Of a stretch of 52,201 bases of DNA, positions 26,250 to 35,291 are shown one piece after another; within the stretch, counting starts at the first letter, position 1; each line of letters starts with the position of its first letter. Origin of the DNA: Deltaproteobacteria bacterium (lineage in GTDB: Bacteria > Desulfobacterota > G020345765); NCBI GenBank assembly GCA_020345765.1, contig CP070770.1:1401564-1453764 (forward strand), in the 5' to 3' direction. The position numbers and the translations under genes were made by a program. Under the pieces are notes generated by a model. It was given only the letters and a program-made list of their open reading frames with translations, did no database searches and had not been told where the DNA came from.

Positions 26250-27607
26250 TGTCGAGAAGCAGAAACCCCCGGGTTATTTCCCTCGAGATCCTGCGTCGGG
26301 TTGAGGTTGACCAAGCTTATGCCGATATTCTGCTGGATAACGCCTTCAAAAGGGAAAGCGGACTTGATTCCCGGGACAAGCGTTTCGTCACCGAACTGGT
26401 TTACGGCTGTCTTCGTTGGCAGGGAAAGCTCGACTGGATAATCAGTAACTTCTCCCGGAAAAAACTCAGTCTGGAGGTTCTCCTAATTCTCCGCCTGGGA
26501 GTATACCAGCTTATATTTCTCAATAAAGTACCTCCCTATGCCGTAGTGAATGAAGCGGTGAAATTGGCCCGGAGGTTCGGGCACGGTCGGGCCGCCGGAT
26601 TTGTCAACGGCGTCCTTCGAAGTGTCGAGAGTAAACAGGAGAAGATTGCATTCCTTCCCCTAATTGAAGATCCAGTGTCACACATCGCCTCGGTTTACTC
26701 TCATCCGAAGTGGATGGTGGAAAGGTGGCTCAGGATGTTCGGCCAGGAAGAAACGATATCGCTCTGCACCGCTAACAATCAGACCCCACCATTAACCCTG
26801 CGCACTAATACCCTAAAGATCTCCCGGGAAGAGCTTTCCCATTACCTCCGAAAGAAAACCTCGGTTGCACAGAAAACTTCATTTTCCCCGGAGGGTCTTT
26901 CCCTCAAGGGAGCAGACTCCTTTCTCTGGGAGGATGAATCCTACCAAAAAGGCTGGTTTCAGGTGCAGGACGAAGCATCCCAGCTCATACCCCATCTACT
27001 TTCCCCCCAGAAGGGTGAGGCGATCCTTGATGTCTGCGCCGCCCCCGGGGGAAAATCCACCCATATTGCCCAGCTAATCAGGGATCGGGGAGAGGTATGG
27101 GCAGTTGAACTGAATGCGGCAAGGTTAAAACTACTAAAGGAAAATTGTTCCCGGCAAGACATCACTTCAATAAAACCTATTCTCGGGGACATTAATCGGT
27201 CGTTACCTCCTTTGAAAGGGAAGAAATTCCACCGTATCTTGGTGGATCCCCCTTGCTCAGGTTTAGGAGTGCTCCGGAGAAATCCTGAGGGAAAATGGAG
27301 AGTAAAGGAAAGAGACATTACTACCCTGGCTGATATTCAGAAAAAAATCCTGGAATCAGCCTCCCGGTACCTTCTTGAGGGAGGGACCCTGGTTTACAGT
27401 ACCTGCACAATAACCCCGGAAGAAAATACCGGGGTACTGGAAGGATTTCTGGATGCTCATCCGGACTTCTCTCTCGAGCCGGTCTCCGGGCTCTTGCCCG
27501 AAAGTTGCGCTGACCTTACTGATGAGAATGGGTTTTTCCGTTCCCATCCTCATCACCATTCACTGGATGGCTTTTTCGCTGCCCGGCTCAAGAAAAATCC
27601 AGGATGA
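26249..27607 (+). CDS. rsmB: 16S rRNA (cytosine-967-C5)-methyltransferase
   Basis: RsmB (Fmu/Sun) methylates C967 of 16S rRNA. The 452-aa protein has the NusB-like N-terminal domain (ISLEILRRVEVDQAYADILLDNAF, about 10-130). The catalytic domain shows SAM-binding DVCAAPGGKSTH, the motif IV Cys in DPPCSGLGVLRRNPE and the catalytic Cys in YSTCTI. The length is typical. It overlaps fmt by one base, so translation is coupled. Confidence 0.96.
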   Translation: MSRSRNPRVISLEILRRVEVDQAYADILLDNAFKRESGLDSRDKRFVTELVYGCLRWQGKLDWIISNFSRKKLSLEVLLILRLGVYQLIFLNKVPPYAVVNEAVKLARRFGHGRAAGFVNGVLRSVESKQEKIAFLPLIEDPVSHIASVYSHPKWMVERWLRMFGQEETISLCTANNQTPPLTLRTNTLKISREELSHYLRKKTSVAQKTSFSPEGLSLKGADSFLWEDESYQKGWFQVQDEASQLIPHLLSPQKGEAILDVCAAPGGKSTHIAQLIRDRGEVWAVELNAARLKLLKENCSRQDITSIKPILGDINRSLPPLKGKKFHRILVDPPCSGLGVLRRNPEGKWRVKERDITTLADIQKKILESASRYLLEGGTLVYSTCTITPEENTGVLEGFLDAHPDFSLEPVSGLLPESCADLTDENGFFRSHPHHHSLDGFFAARLKKNPG

Positions 27608-27633
27608 GTTCTTTGCTCATACACTTTTAGTCC

Positions 27634-27663
27634 TTTACGGAATATAGTTGAAGATGTTATAAT
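27634..27663 (+). promoter_or_regulatory. Probable rpe promoter
   Basis: TTTACG (27634-27639) and a perfect TATAAT (27658-27663) are spaced 18 bp apart. The predicted transcript begins just before the palindrome at 27675. Confidence 0.5.
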
Positions 27664-27674
27664 GATAAATGCCG

Positions 27675-27691
27675 ATCCGCCCAGGGCGGAT
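27675..27691. repeat. 8-bp-arm palindrome in the rpe leader
   Basis: ATCCGCCC-A-GGGCGGAT is perfectly self-complementary apart from the central base. It lies between the promoter and the ribosome binding site (CAGGAG) of rpe. It has no following T-run, so it is more likely an operator or a REP-like fragment than a terminator. Confidence 0.5.
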
Positions 27692-27724
27692 AGATGAACC
27701 GCTATTATTCATACAGGAGCTAAA

Positions 27725-28393
27725 ATGTCAGTAAAAAAAATTGCCCCCTCAATCCTCTCTGCGGATTTCAGCAAGCTAAGCCAGGAGATCCAGGAGGTAG
27801 AGAAGGCCGGAGCAGATTATCTTCATATTGATGTAATGGACGGCCAATTCGTCCCTAATATAACCGTTGGTCCCCTGATCGTCCGGGCCTGCCGGAAGGT
27901 AACCCGTCTCCCCCTGGATGTCCATCTGATGATTCAAGAGCCTGATCGGTTCATCGAGGAATTTGCCCGGGAGGGAAGCGATATCATCACTGTTCATCAA
28001 GAGGCCTGCCCCCATCTTCACCGCACGATCACCCGGATTAAAGAGCTGGGGAAAAAGGCGGGGGTATCACTCAATCCGGCCACCTCCCTTTCTACCCTGG
28101 ATCAGATCCTTCCCGAGGTTGACCTGGTTCTTGTGATGACGGTAAATCCCGGTTTCGGTGGACAGCAGTTCATAAGAAGCATCCTGCCCAAGATAGCCCA
28201 GCTTCGCGAGCTCCTTGACAAGAAAGGATTAACTGCCGAGCTGGAAGTGGACGGGGGTGTGAATGTGGACAATATCGCCGAGGTCGCGAAAGCCGGAGGG
28301 CAGGTATTCGTGGCGGGTAATGCGGTATTCAAGAGCGAGGATTACCGAAAGACAATCTCCGAGTTAAGACGAAAAGCGGAACAAACAAATTAG
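27725..28393 (+). CDS. rpe: Ribulose-phosphate 3-epimerase
   Basis: Rpe interconverts ribulose-5-P and xylulose-5-P in the pentose phosphate pathway. The 222-aa TIM barrel carries APSILSADFSKL, the metal/catalytic HIDVMDGQFVPNITVG and DVHLMIQEPDRFI. MTVNPGFGGQQFI and the phosphate site LEVDGGVN complete it. CAGGAG lies 6-11 bp before ATG 27725. It closes the def-fmt-rsmB cluster. Confidence 0.97.
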   Translation: MSVKKIAPSILSADFSKLSQEIQEVEKAGADYLHIDVMDGQFVPNITVGPLIVRACRKVTRLPLDVHLMIQEPDRFIEEFAREGSDIITVHQEACPHLHRTITRIKELGKKAGVSLNPATSLSTLDQILPEVDLVLVMTVNPGFGGQQFIRSILPKIAQLRELLDKKGLTAELEVDGGVNVDNIAEVAKAGGQVFVAGNAVFKSEDYRKTISELRRKAEQTN

Positions 28394-28551
28394 CTAACCT
28401 ACCGGGAACCTTAATCTGCTTCCAATTATACATAAACCACGGCTGGCTTCCCCCTCTTTCAATCCTCATCAGAGAACAAGTCCATCAGCAGTATACTTGA
28501 CTTTAATTAATGAGTGTGTTAGCTTTAACCGTATTTTTCAAGGAGGGAAAG

Positions 28552-31323
28552 ATGAAGAAGGCCTTAAGTGTAATGGGAATACTTGCTTTACTGTTAGTTT
28601 CTGGCTGTTCCAAGGAACTGGCACTTGAATTTAAAGGAACCGGAGAGGGGTTGTTTGTTGATGGCTGTCCTGTGCCCGGAAAGTCGATCGCAAAACTCAT
28701 AACAAATCCGGAGCTCCGTATGGAGGGTCCTGATGCACTTGGAGGCCAGGGAGATTATCTCCTGATGAACGAGCACGCCGCCTTCATCATCCAGGGGGTT
28801 GATCATATAAAAACCTACTACTACTATGGAGGCACTCCGATAGACGCCGTTGCCCTTGAAGGATGTTCGCAGGCCGGTCCCGAGAGATTCGAGGAAATGG
28901 GACTTGCAGTCGGGTTATTTGATTTAAATAATCCTTTAGATGCTACGCTGAGGGCCTTCCGGGGTTATTCGGTCGAGGTGATAAACGACGGTTCCGACGG
29001 GCAAGCGGCCGTGGTGAGGGTTTACGGCACCGACGACTTCTTCTGGCTGATAGAGCTGGAGTTGATCGGAATGTTATCTGCAGAATATAATCTCCCAAAG
29101 TCCCTCAGTGACACTATGGAGCTTGATATCTATATAGACTACATACTTCCTCCCGATTCCAGCGCTTTGCAGATCGAGACTAATATCCACAACACCTCGG
29201 ATGAAGTAAAAGAAATATTGAGTGGTGCGGCATTGTTTTTCGGTGATACATCCATAGATCCGATTGAATTGAAGAAATATCATCAACAACTGCAAAACGC
29301 TGAGGGATTGCTGGGGCTCCTGCTAGATGATGTTCCGGTCGGGGTACCGTGGATGGTTGCCAGCCGCGGTGACGGCGCCTGGTCATTTGCCATGAAGGAT
29401 GCCAACCTGGGTATGGGCCACATCAGCGGTGTAACCGCAGCCCTTGATGCTGACCAGATATTAGAGGGCAGTATACCTCTGGCACCAGACGGGCAAGATG
29501 GCGATACCGTTACTTCTACTTACTTCTTCAGCGTCGGTGGCGGAGATCACAACACTGCCCTCTTGCCGCTCCACGATGTCAACCCTAATCCAGCGGGGCT
29601 TACTTATAGTCTCACTAATTTGGAAGGTATTGCCTATGATCAGCTCACCGGTGACCCACTGCCAAATGCCCAAATCGAGATACAAGTAGAGAACTTAGAT
29701 GGTGATTGGGTTTTCCTGACCGGCTTTATCAGTGATGAAAATGGTCTCTATGGGGGAATGATCCCCGACCTCGGGGTGGAATGCCAACTGATTGCCCATC
29801 TTGAAGGCCGCCCCTCTCCTCCACCCGTGTATTTCTTTCCCTCTGATACTATCAACATCATTGATGCAGCTTTTATACCGGGCGGTTTGTTACAGTATGA
29901 TGTGCGTGATTCGACGGACAATAATATCCCAGCAAAGATATTAGTATGGGAGAGTGGCAAACTAATTCGCCGGATCTACAGCACCACCGGATACGGGGAT
30001 GTAGAATTGGCTCCGAATGATTACTGGGTTACGGTAACACGCGGATATGAATACACCACTTACGGGGGACCGGCTACGATCCATTCCAACTCCGCAACCT
30101 CTTTAGAAGTCAGTATTGAGAGGGTTGTTAATACTATAGGTTTTTTATCAGTTGATACTCATATGCATGCGGGCCCCAGCGCCGATAACTATATATCCAT
30201 ACCGGACAGGATTGCGAGCGTGGCCAGCGAGGGTCTCGAGGTTGCCGTCAGCACCGATCATGAATTTGTCGGGAGCTGGCAGTCCGGTATTGACGAAACC
30301 GGTCTGTGGCAATGGGTGGCCACGGTGGTGGGACAGGAGGTTACCACTCCAATACCCGGACATATGAACATTTATGGTGGAATAGAACCAAGATACGACA
30401 TTAACGCCCGAGGTGGTCCCGTGGAATGGTGGGAACCGGAGCCGTTCGTTGGTTACTCGATGGATACCGTCCAGGTATTTGCGGCCGAGCGGGCACGGGG
30501 TGCCCGGGTCATACAAATAAATCATCCCCGGGATACCGGCATGACTCTTTTCGTCGATTATGATCCGGTAATCGGCCAGCCTTTAGCCGAGCCGTCCGAT
30601 CTCGGCTTCCCGGAGGATGGTATATTGTGGGACTGGGATTTCGATGCCTATGAGTTAATGAACGGCATGGATGATGTATTTGAAAAATTCGGTGAGGGAG
30701 GTACCTTCGATGACTGGATGAGCTTCCTAAACTTTGGCCATCGTGTTACGGCCCTCGGAGCCAGCGATGTGCATAATTACGGCTGGCCGGGATACCCGAG
30801 AAATTACTTCGTATCCCCGACGGACAAACCAACTGGGTTCGAAGAGGAATACCTGGTGAAAGCGGTGCTCGAGGGACGGGTAGTCATTAGCACCGGTGCT
30901 TTTGCCCGTGTCGCTATCGTCGATGAAAAGGGAGCAACATTGGCCGAAATGGGCGATACCTATAGCATAGCGGGTGGAGGCCCGGTTAGCCTAAGGGTGC
31001 ACATCGAGGCTATCCCCGAGGTTGATGTTACTGATTTCATGGTGTTTGTTAACTGTGACCTGGCTTCTGGGCCGTTGACAACGACAGCTCCCGATAGTGT
31101 AGTTAAATATAATGGGATTATATCGGTGCCGGTACCATCGGATACCGACGCTCATATTGTGGTACTCGGGTTCGGTGAGAATTCCCTGCCGCTGGGCTTC
31201 CGCAACGCTTCCAACGTAGTCCCGAGGTTCGTCACTAACGCCATTTATATTGACACCGACAATACCGGCACCGGCACCTATGATAACTTCCCCGGCTCAA
31301 AAGAATGCTATAGCCCATACTAA
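28552..31323 (+). CDS. Large lipoprotein with PHP/CehA-McbA-like metallohydrolase domain
   Basis: This 923-aa lipoprotein (signal SVMGILALLLVSGC, Cys19) is exported to the envelope. The N-terminal half (about 25-500) looks beta-rich. It includes a carboxypeptidase-regulatory-like beta-sandwich (about 350-430, AYDQLTGDPLPNAQIEIQV). From about 533 a PHP-type domain begins with VDTHMHAG, followed by STDHEFVG (about 568) and later GASDVHNYG (about 736), the metal-binding His/Asp sets of CehA/McbA-like phosphoesterases. The C-terminus is again beta-sandwich-like. ATG 28552 is chosen because AAGGAGG precedes it and the lipoprotein signal begins there; a frame from 28510 adds 14 unconvincing residues. 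The substrate is unknown. Confidence 0.8.
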   Translation: MKKALSVMGILALLLVSGCSKELALEFKGTGEGLFVDGCPVPGKSIAKLITNPELRMEGPDALGGQGDYLLMNEHAAFIIQGVDHIKTYYYYGGTPIDAVALEGCSQAGPERFEEMGLAVGLFDLNNPLDATLRAFRGYSVEVINDGSDGQAAVVRVYGTDDFFWLIELELIGMLSAEYNLPKSLSDTMELDIYIDYILPPDSSALQIETNIHNTSDEVKEILSGAALFFGDTSIDPIELKKYHQQLQNAEGLLGLLLDDVPVGVPWMVASRGDGAWSFAMKDANLGMGHISGVTAALDADQILEGSIPLAPDGQDGDTVTSTYFFSVGGGDHNTALLPLHDVNPNPAGLTYSLTNLEGIAYDQLTGDPLPNAQIEIQVENLDGDWVFLTGFISDENGLYGGMIPDLGVECQLIAHLEGRPSPPPVYFFPSDTINIIDAAFIPGGLLQYDVRDSTDNNIPAKILVWESGKLIRRIYSTTGYGDVELAPNDYWVTVTRGYEYTTYGGPATIHSNSATSLEVSIERVVNTIGFLSVDTHMHAGPSADNYISIPDRIASVASEGLEVAVSTDHEFVGSWQSGIDETGLWQWVATVVGQEVTTPIPGHMNIYGGIEPRYDINARGGPVEWWEPEPFVGYSMDTVQVFAAERARGARVIQINHPRDTGMTLFVDYDPVIGQPLAEPSDLGFPEDGILWDWDFDAYELMNGMDDVFEKFGEGGTFDDWMSFLNFGHRVTALGASDVHNYGWPGYPRNYFVSPTDKPTGFEEEYLVKAVLEGRVVISTGAFARVAIVDEKGATLAEMGDTYSIAGGGPVSLRVHIEAIPEVDVTDFMVFVNCDLASGPLTTTAPDSVVKYNGIISVPVPSDTDAHIVVLGFGENSLPLGFRNASNVVPRFVTNAIYIDTDNTGTGTYDNFPGSKECYSPY

Positions 31324-31475
31324 TCCTGAATATCGAAAAGTTATGGGCGGTTGATTCCCGCATTGTGGGATTACCGGGCACATTATAAGGAGCCAAGTAA
31401 TAAAGAAAGGATCTTCAACATTCTCCTGATTTAGATCCCATTACCCTCCCAATCTGACCTTCCATCCGGATATAT

Positions 31476-31509
31476 AAAAATGCCTTTCAAACGAATTTCA
31501 GGCACTTTT
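31476..31509. terminator. Probable bidirectional terminator
   Basis: TGCCT (31481-31485) pairs with AGGCA (31500-31504). A-runs lie on the left and a T-run on the right, extending the stem with one A/C mismatch. It lies between the large lipoprotein gene and the promoter of the tungstate regulator. Confidence 0.5.
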
Positions 31510-31513
31510 TGTA

Positions 31514-31532
31514 ATTATAAGTCATTATAAGT
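31514..31532. promoter_or_regulatory. Direct repeat upstream of the -35 box, operator or UP element
   Basis: ATTATAAGT occurs twice at a 10-bp period (31514-31522 and 31524-31532), ending 10 bp before the -35 box of the regulator gene. One-turn spacing places both on the same face of the helix, as expected for a bound dimer or for alpha-CTD contacts. Confidence 0.45.
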
Positions 31533-31542
31533 AATTTATTTC

Positions 31543-31572
31543 TTGACAAAGGGGAAAAGCCTACTTTATAAT
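31543..31572 (+). promoter_or_regulatory. Strong sigma-70-type promoter of the tungstate regulator gene
   Basis: Perfect TTGACA (31543-31548) and perfect TATAAT (31567-31572) are separated by 18 bp. The regulator ATG is at 31594, 22 bp after the -10 box, with AGGGGGT as ribosome binding site. Confidence 0.8.
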
Positions 31573-31593
31573 AGTTCAAAAATAGGGGGTACC

Positions 31594-32493
31594 ATGGCAA
31601 GCTATATGAATACCAAAGAGCTTTCCGAATATTTGAGCATTAACGAGAAGAAGATCTACACCCTGATAACGGGGAAAAAACTCCCTGCTACCAAAATCAC
31701 CGGCAAATGGATCTTTCTCAAAGAGCTGGTCGATCTATGGATAGAAAACAGTATCGAGAACTATCCCCAAACGATGAGGAAATTAAAGGGTGTGCTGATG
31801 ATTGCCGGAAGTAACGACCCCCTACTCGAGCTGGTAATGAATGAAACCAAGAAAACGGATCCCGGTTTTTTCCCTTTTTTCTCCATCATGGGAAGCCTCG
31901 AAGGCTTAACGGTATTGAAAAATAATAAGGCGCATATCTGCGGCTGCCACCTCTTGGACACGGAAAGGAAAGAATATAACTTCCCGTTCATTAAATCCTA
32001 CCTGCCGGATTTCAAAACGGTAGCAATCAATTTCGCCTACCGTCAACAGGGCTTGATCGTAAAAAGAAATAATCCCCTGAAAATAAAAGGGATTGAGGAT
32101 CTGAGCCGGCATGAAATCAGGCTTGTCAACCGCCAGGCAGGCTCGGGAACCCGAGTTTTGCTGGATAGCTATCTAAAGCACCTAAGCATCGTCTCTTCAA
32201 GAATCAGGGGTTACCGGACCGTGGTCAATACCCATTGGGAGGTGGGCCTCGGTATCCTGAAAGGTGCAGCTGATGTGGGCTTGGGAATAAAGGCGGTAGC
32301 AGACGGTTTGGGACTCGGATTCATTCCTTTGAAGGAAGAGCGGTTTGATCTTTTAATCCCCCAAGACTATTTCTTTTTTGAGGAGGTCCAGAGGTTTCTG
32401 AAGGTATTAAGGTCATCCCAGTTTAAACAAAAAGCCGCTCGTTTTGGAGGATATGATACCAGAGAGTCGGGGAGAGTAATGAATCCCAGGTGA
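31594..32493 (+). CDS. HTH (excisionase-like) plus periplasmic-binding-type sensor regulator
   Basis: This 299-aa one-component regulator has an excisionase/MerR-like winged HTH (about 5-55; MNTKELSEYLSINEKKIYTLI...LPATKITGKWIFLKELVDLWI). It is followed by a PBP-like domain of the PBP_like_2 type (about 65-290). That domain has the oxyanion-binding-like SGTRVLLD (read in QAGSGTRVLLDSYL) and ADVGLGIKAVADGLGLGFIPL. The family resembles regulators beside molybdate or tungstate systems, and tupABC follows immediately, so tungstate or molybdate is the likely effector (inference). ATG 31594 is chosen over a frame starting in the -35 box. Confidence 0.88.
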   Translation: MASYMNTKELSEYLSINEKKIYTLITGKKLPATKITGKWIFLKELVDLWIENSIENYPQTMRKLKGVLMIAGSNDPLLELVMNETKKTDPGFFPFFSIMGSLEGLTVLKNNKAHICGCHLLDTERKEYNFPFIKSYLPDFKTVAINFAYRQQGLIVKRNNPLKIKGIEDLSRHEIRLVNRQAGSGTRVLLDSYLKHLSIVSSRIRGYRTVVNTHWEVGLGILKGAADVGLGIKAVADGLGLGFIPLKEERFDLLIPQDYFFFEEVQRFLKVLRSSQFKQKAARFGGYDTRESGRVMNPR

Positions 32494-32565
32494 GTAGTAA
32501 GGGAGAAGGATAATAAAGACTAAAAATGCTAACCTGAAAAGTATTTACTAAAGGGCAGTAGTATC

Positions 32566-33381
32566 ATGAAACTACATAATATACTCATAAGTTATTTGGC
32601 TCTTTCAATTATAATGTTTTTACTTTCTTCTTCTGTGCTGGCGGAAGAACGGCTCAAGATGGCTACTACTACCTCCACGGAAAACTCGGGGCTTCTCTAT
32701 GTCCTCCTGCCGCCTTTCGAGAAGGAGTTCAATGTAAAGGTAGATGTGATCGCAGTGGGAACCGGCAAGGCTCTGAAATTAGGAGAAAACGGCGATGTTG
32801 ATGTCGTATTCGTCCATGCGCGCGCGGCGGAAGACGAGTTTATCAACGAAGGATTCGGGGTCAACCGGCGGGATGTAATGTATAATGACTTTATCATCGT
32901 CGGCCCCAAAGACGATCCTGCCGGGATAAAGGGTAACAGCGCCTCCGAGTCCCTCAAGAAAATAGCCGAGGGGAAACAATATTTCATCTCCCGGGGAGAT
33001 GAATCGGGAACCCATAAGAAAGAGAAGGAACTGTGGAAGCTTACCAGGATAGAACCGCAAGGGAAATGGTATCTAGAAGCCGGCCAGGGGATGGGTGCTA
33101 CCCTCCAGATAGCCGACGAGAAAAAGGCCTATTGCCTCGTTGACCGCGGAACCTATATCGCCTATGAGAAGAAAGTAGACCTCGTCATCCTCTGCGAAGG
33201 CGATAAGATCCTTTTTAACCCTTACGGCATAATGGCGGTTAACCCCAAGCGGCACCCCCATATGAATTACACTTACGCTATGGCCCTAATTGGCTGGGTG
33301 ACTTCACCGCAGGGGCAGAAGATTATCGGTGAGTTCAAGAAGGAAGGAAAGGTTCTCTTTCATCCCACTGCCTACCAATAG
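32566..33381 (+). CDS. tupA: Tungstate ABC transporter, substrate-binding protein
   Basis: TupA binds tungstate outside the cytoplasmic membrane. The 271-aa protein has a signal peptide ending near SSVLA (residue 26). It then shows the TupA-specific MATTTSTENSGLL (the TTTS oxyanion loop), VDVIAVGTGKAL, DVVFVHARAAE and FISRGDESGTHKKE. These motifs separate TupA from ModA and WtpA. tupB follows 15 bp later. The intergenic 32494-32565 shows no strong promoter, so it may be read from the regulator transcript. Confidence 0.94.
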   Translation: MKLHNILISYLALSIIMFLLSSSVLAEERLKMATTTSTENSGLLYVLLPPFEKEFNVKVDVIAVGTGKALKLGENGDVDVVFVHARAAEDEFINEGFGVNRRDVMYNDFIIVGPKDDPAGIKGNSASESLKKIAEGKQYFISRGDESGTHKKEKELWKLTRIEPQGKWYLEAGQGMGATLQIADEKKAYCLVDRGTYIAYEKKVDLVILCEGDKILFNPYGIMAVNPKRHPHMNYTYAMALIGWVTSPQGQKIIGEFKKEGKVLFHPTAYQ

Positions 33382-33396
33382 AGAATAGAGGGACAA

Positions 33397-34089
33397 TTGG
33401 ATTATATTCTTGAAGGGCTCGGCAATGCCCTTAAAATGATAGTTTCACTTGATTCGGAGATGGCCGAAATTGTCTTCGTTTCCGTCAAGATCTCTACCAT
33501 CTCGATAATCTTGGCTACCTTGGCCGGCGTCCCTTTGGGTTTTTATGTAGCGATCAGGGATTTCTGGGGTAAGCGAGCCGCAATAACGATTCTTAATACG
33601 CTGATGGCCCTTCCTACCGTAGTAATAGGGCTCTTGATATATTCATTTATCTCCCGCCGGGGCCCCCTCGGGGTCCTCGGGCTTCTTTACACCCCTTGGG
33701 CGATGATTATCGGCCAGACAATCCTGGCCTTTCCCATAGTCGCTGCTCTCTCCCTGTCCGCCACCCAAGGGATAGACAAAAGGGTGGAAAAAACCGCCCT
33801 GACACTCGGGGCAAATAATCTACAAACCGCTTTATTTATCCTGATGGAGGGCAAATTCGCCCTCTTCAGCGCGATCATTGCCGGCTTCGGCCGAGTCTTT
33901 GCTGAGGTGGGAGTATCAATGATGTTAGGAGGAAACATCAGGGGATTTACCAGAAACATCACTACCGCCATTGCCTTCGAGACCGGCAAGGGTGAGTTTG
34001 CCCTCGGGATAGCACTGGGGATGATATTGCTTACCGTTGCCTTTTCCATAAACATCTTATTCCACTATTTTCAAAAGAAAAGGATGTAG
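33397..34089 (+). CDS. tupB: Tungstate ABC transporter, permease
   Basis: This 230-aa permease has about five membrane helices and the MetI-like EAA loop (about 125-150, ALTLGANNLQTALFILMEGKFAL). The start is TTG 33397, with GAGGGA 5-10 bp before it; the next in-frame Met (residue 14) would cut into the first conserved segment. It is the membrane channel for tungstate delivered by TupA and is 6 bp upstream of tupC. Confidence 0.92.
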   Translation: MDYILEGLGNALKMIVSLDSEMAEIVFVSVKISTISIILATLAGVPLGFYVAIRDFWGKRAAITILNTLMALPTVVIGLLIYSFISRRGPLGVLGLLYTPWAMIIGQTILAFPIVAALSLSATQGIDKRVEKTALTLGANNLQTALFILMEGKFALFSAIIAGFGRVFAEVGVSMMLGGNIRGFTRNITTAIAFETGKGEFALGIALGMILLTVAFSINILFHYFQKKRM

Positions 34090-34095
34090 CACAGG

Positions 34096-35109
34096 ATGGG
34101 GATATCCGTCTTAAGAGTAGAGAACTTAATCAAGCGGTACGAGAGCGGGTTTGCCCTCGATATTCCTCATCTGGAGTTTCAATCCGGGAGAATCTACGGC
34201 CTAGTCGGGCCCAACGGGGCAGGGAAAACCACCCTTCTGAACCTTCTTAACCTATTAGAGGAACCAACCGAGGGAGAGATGTTTTTTGAAGAGCGCCGGT
34301 TTACCGATCTCGACCCGCTGGATATACGCCGGAAAATGACGATGGTCATGGAAAACCCGTTTCTTTTTCACACGACGGTTTTTAAAAACATTACCGCCGG
34401 GCTCAAGTGTCGATCGGTAGATAAAAAGATGTGGCCGGCGATGTCGAAAGAGGCCCTCCGGACGGTGGGACTCAAAGGGTTTGAGAACCGGTATGCCCCG
34501 GCCCTCTCCCGGGGAGAAACCCAGCGGGTAGCCATTGCCCGAGCACTGGTCTTAAAACCGGAGGTCCTCTTTTTGGACGAGCCTTTTACCAATATCCGTC
34601 AGAGAGACATTGATCTATTTGAGAAACTTACTAAAACCATCAACCAGGAGTACCAAACTACTATTATCTTCACCACTCACGACCTCCCGCAGGCCCATCG
34701 TTTATCCGACGAAGTCATCTCTCTTGTCGATGGGAGAATCATTGAGGGATCGATTGAGAATCTTTTCGAAGGGACAGTCGAAGAGATCGACGGAACGCAA
34801 TCGGTAAAGATCTCGCCAAAAATATCGGTTTCGGTAATTACCGAGAAGAGAGGGAAAGTCAATATCTCGATTGCCCCGCGAGAAATCATCCTCTCTCACG
34901 GAGCGATTATCTCAAGCGCCCGTAACTCGTTCAAGGGAATAATCAGAAAGATTCAGATGGAAGGTCAGACAGTGATAGTAAATATATCTGTAGACGAAGA
35001 GGTAGAATTTACCGCTTTAATTACGGAAACATCATTTAAGAATATGGGATTGCCCATTGACTCCGAAATTTATCTGACCTTCAAAAGCACTTCCGTAACG
35101 ATCTTTTAG
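34096..35109 (+). CDS. tupC: Tungstate ABC transporter, ATP-binding protein with Mop/TOBE domain
   Basis: This 337-aa ATPase has Walker A GPNGAGKTT (about 36-44), a Q-loop replaced by a VMENPF segment, the signature LSRGETQRVAIARAL (R in place of the usual second G) and Walker B VLFLDEPF. From about 230 to the end it carries a C-terminal extension with SARNSFKGIIRKI, the Mop/TOBE oxyanion-binding consensus. Short TupC proteins lack this, so the protein is closer in layout to ModC. The domain may sense intracellular tungstate or molybdate and trans-inhibit transport. Confidence 0.92.
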   Translation: MGISVLRVENLIKRYESGFALDIPHLEFQSGRIYGLVGPNGAGKTTLLNLLNLLEEPTEGEMFFEERRFTDLDPLDIRRKMTMVMENPFLFHTTVFKNITAGLKCRSVDKKMWPAMSKEALRTVGLKGFENRYAPALSRGETQRVAIARALVLKPEVLFLDEPFTNIRQRDIDLFEKLTKTINQEYQTTIIFTTHDLPQAHRLSDEVISLVDGRIIEGSIENLFEGTVEEIDGTQSVKISPKISVSVITEKRGKVNISIAPREIILSHGAIISSARNSFKGIIRKIQMEGQTVIVNISVDEEVEFTALITETSFKNMGLPIDSEIYLTFKSTSVTIF

Positions 35110-35291
35110 CCTTACTAGTAATCACTCTGAGAGCACATTGCCCCCAAGCCCCATTATTATTGCTCCTAAAAAGATTTTTCACTCCCCGTTCACCCTCCAT
35201 ATTCCCATTCGTTTTCGTATCATTTGACAGGAAACATTTCTTATAGTAATGTCATTAACGTGTTATCAATAACGGAAAAAGGAAGGGGAAT

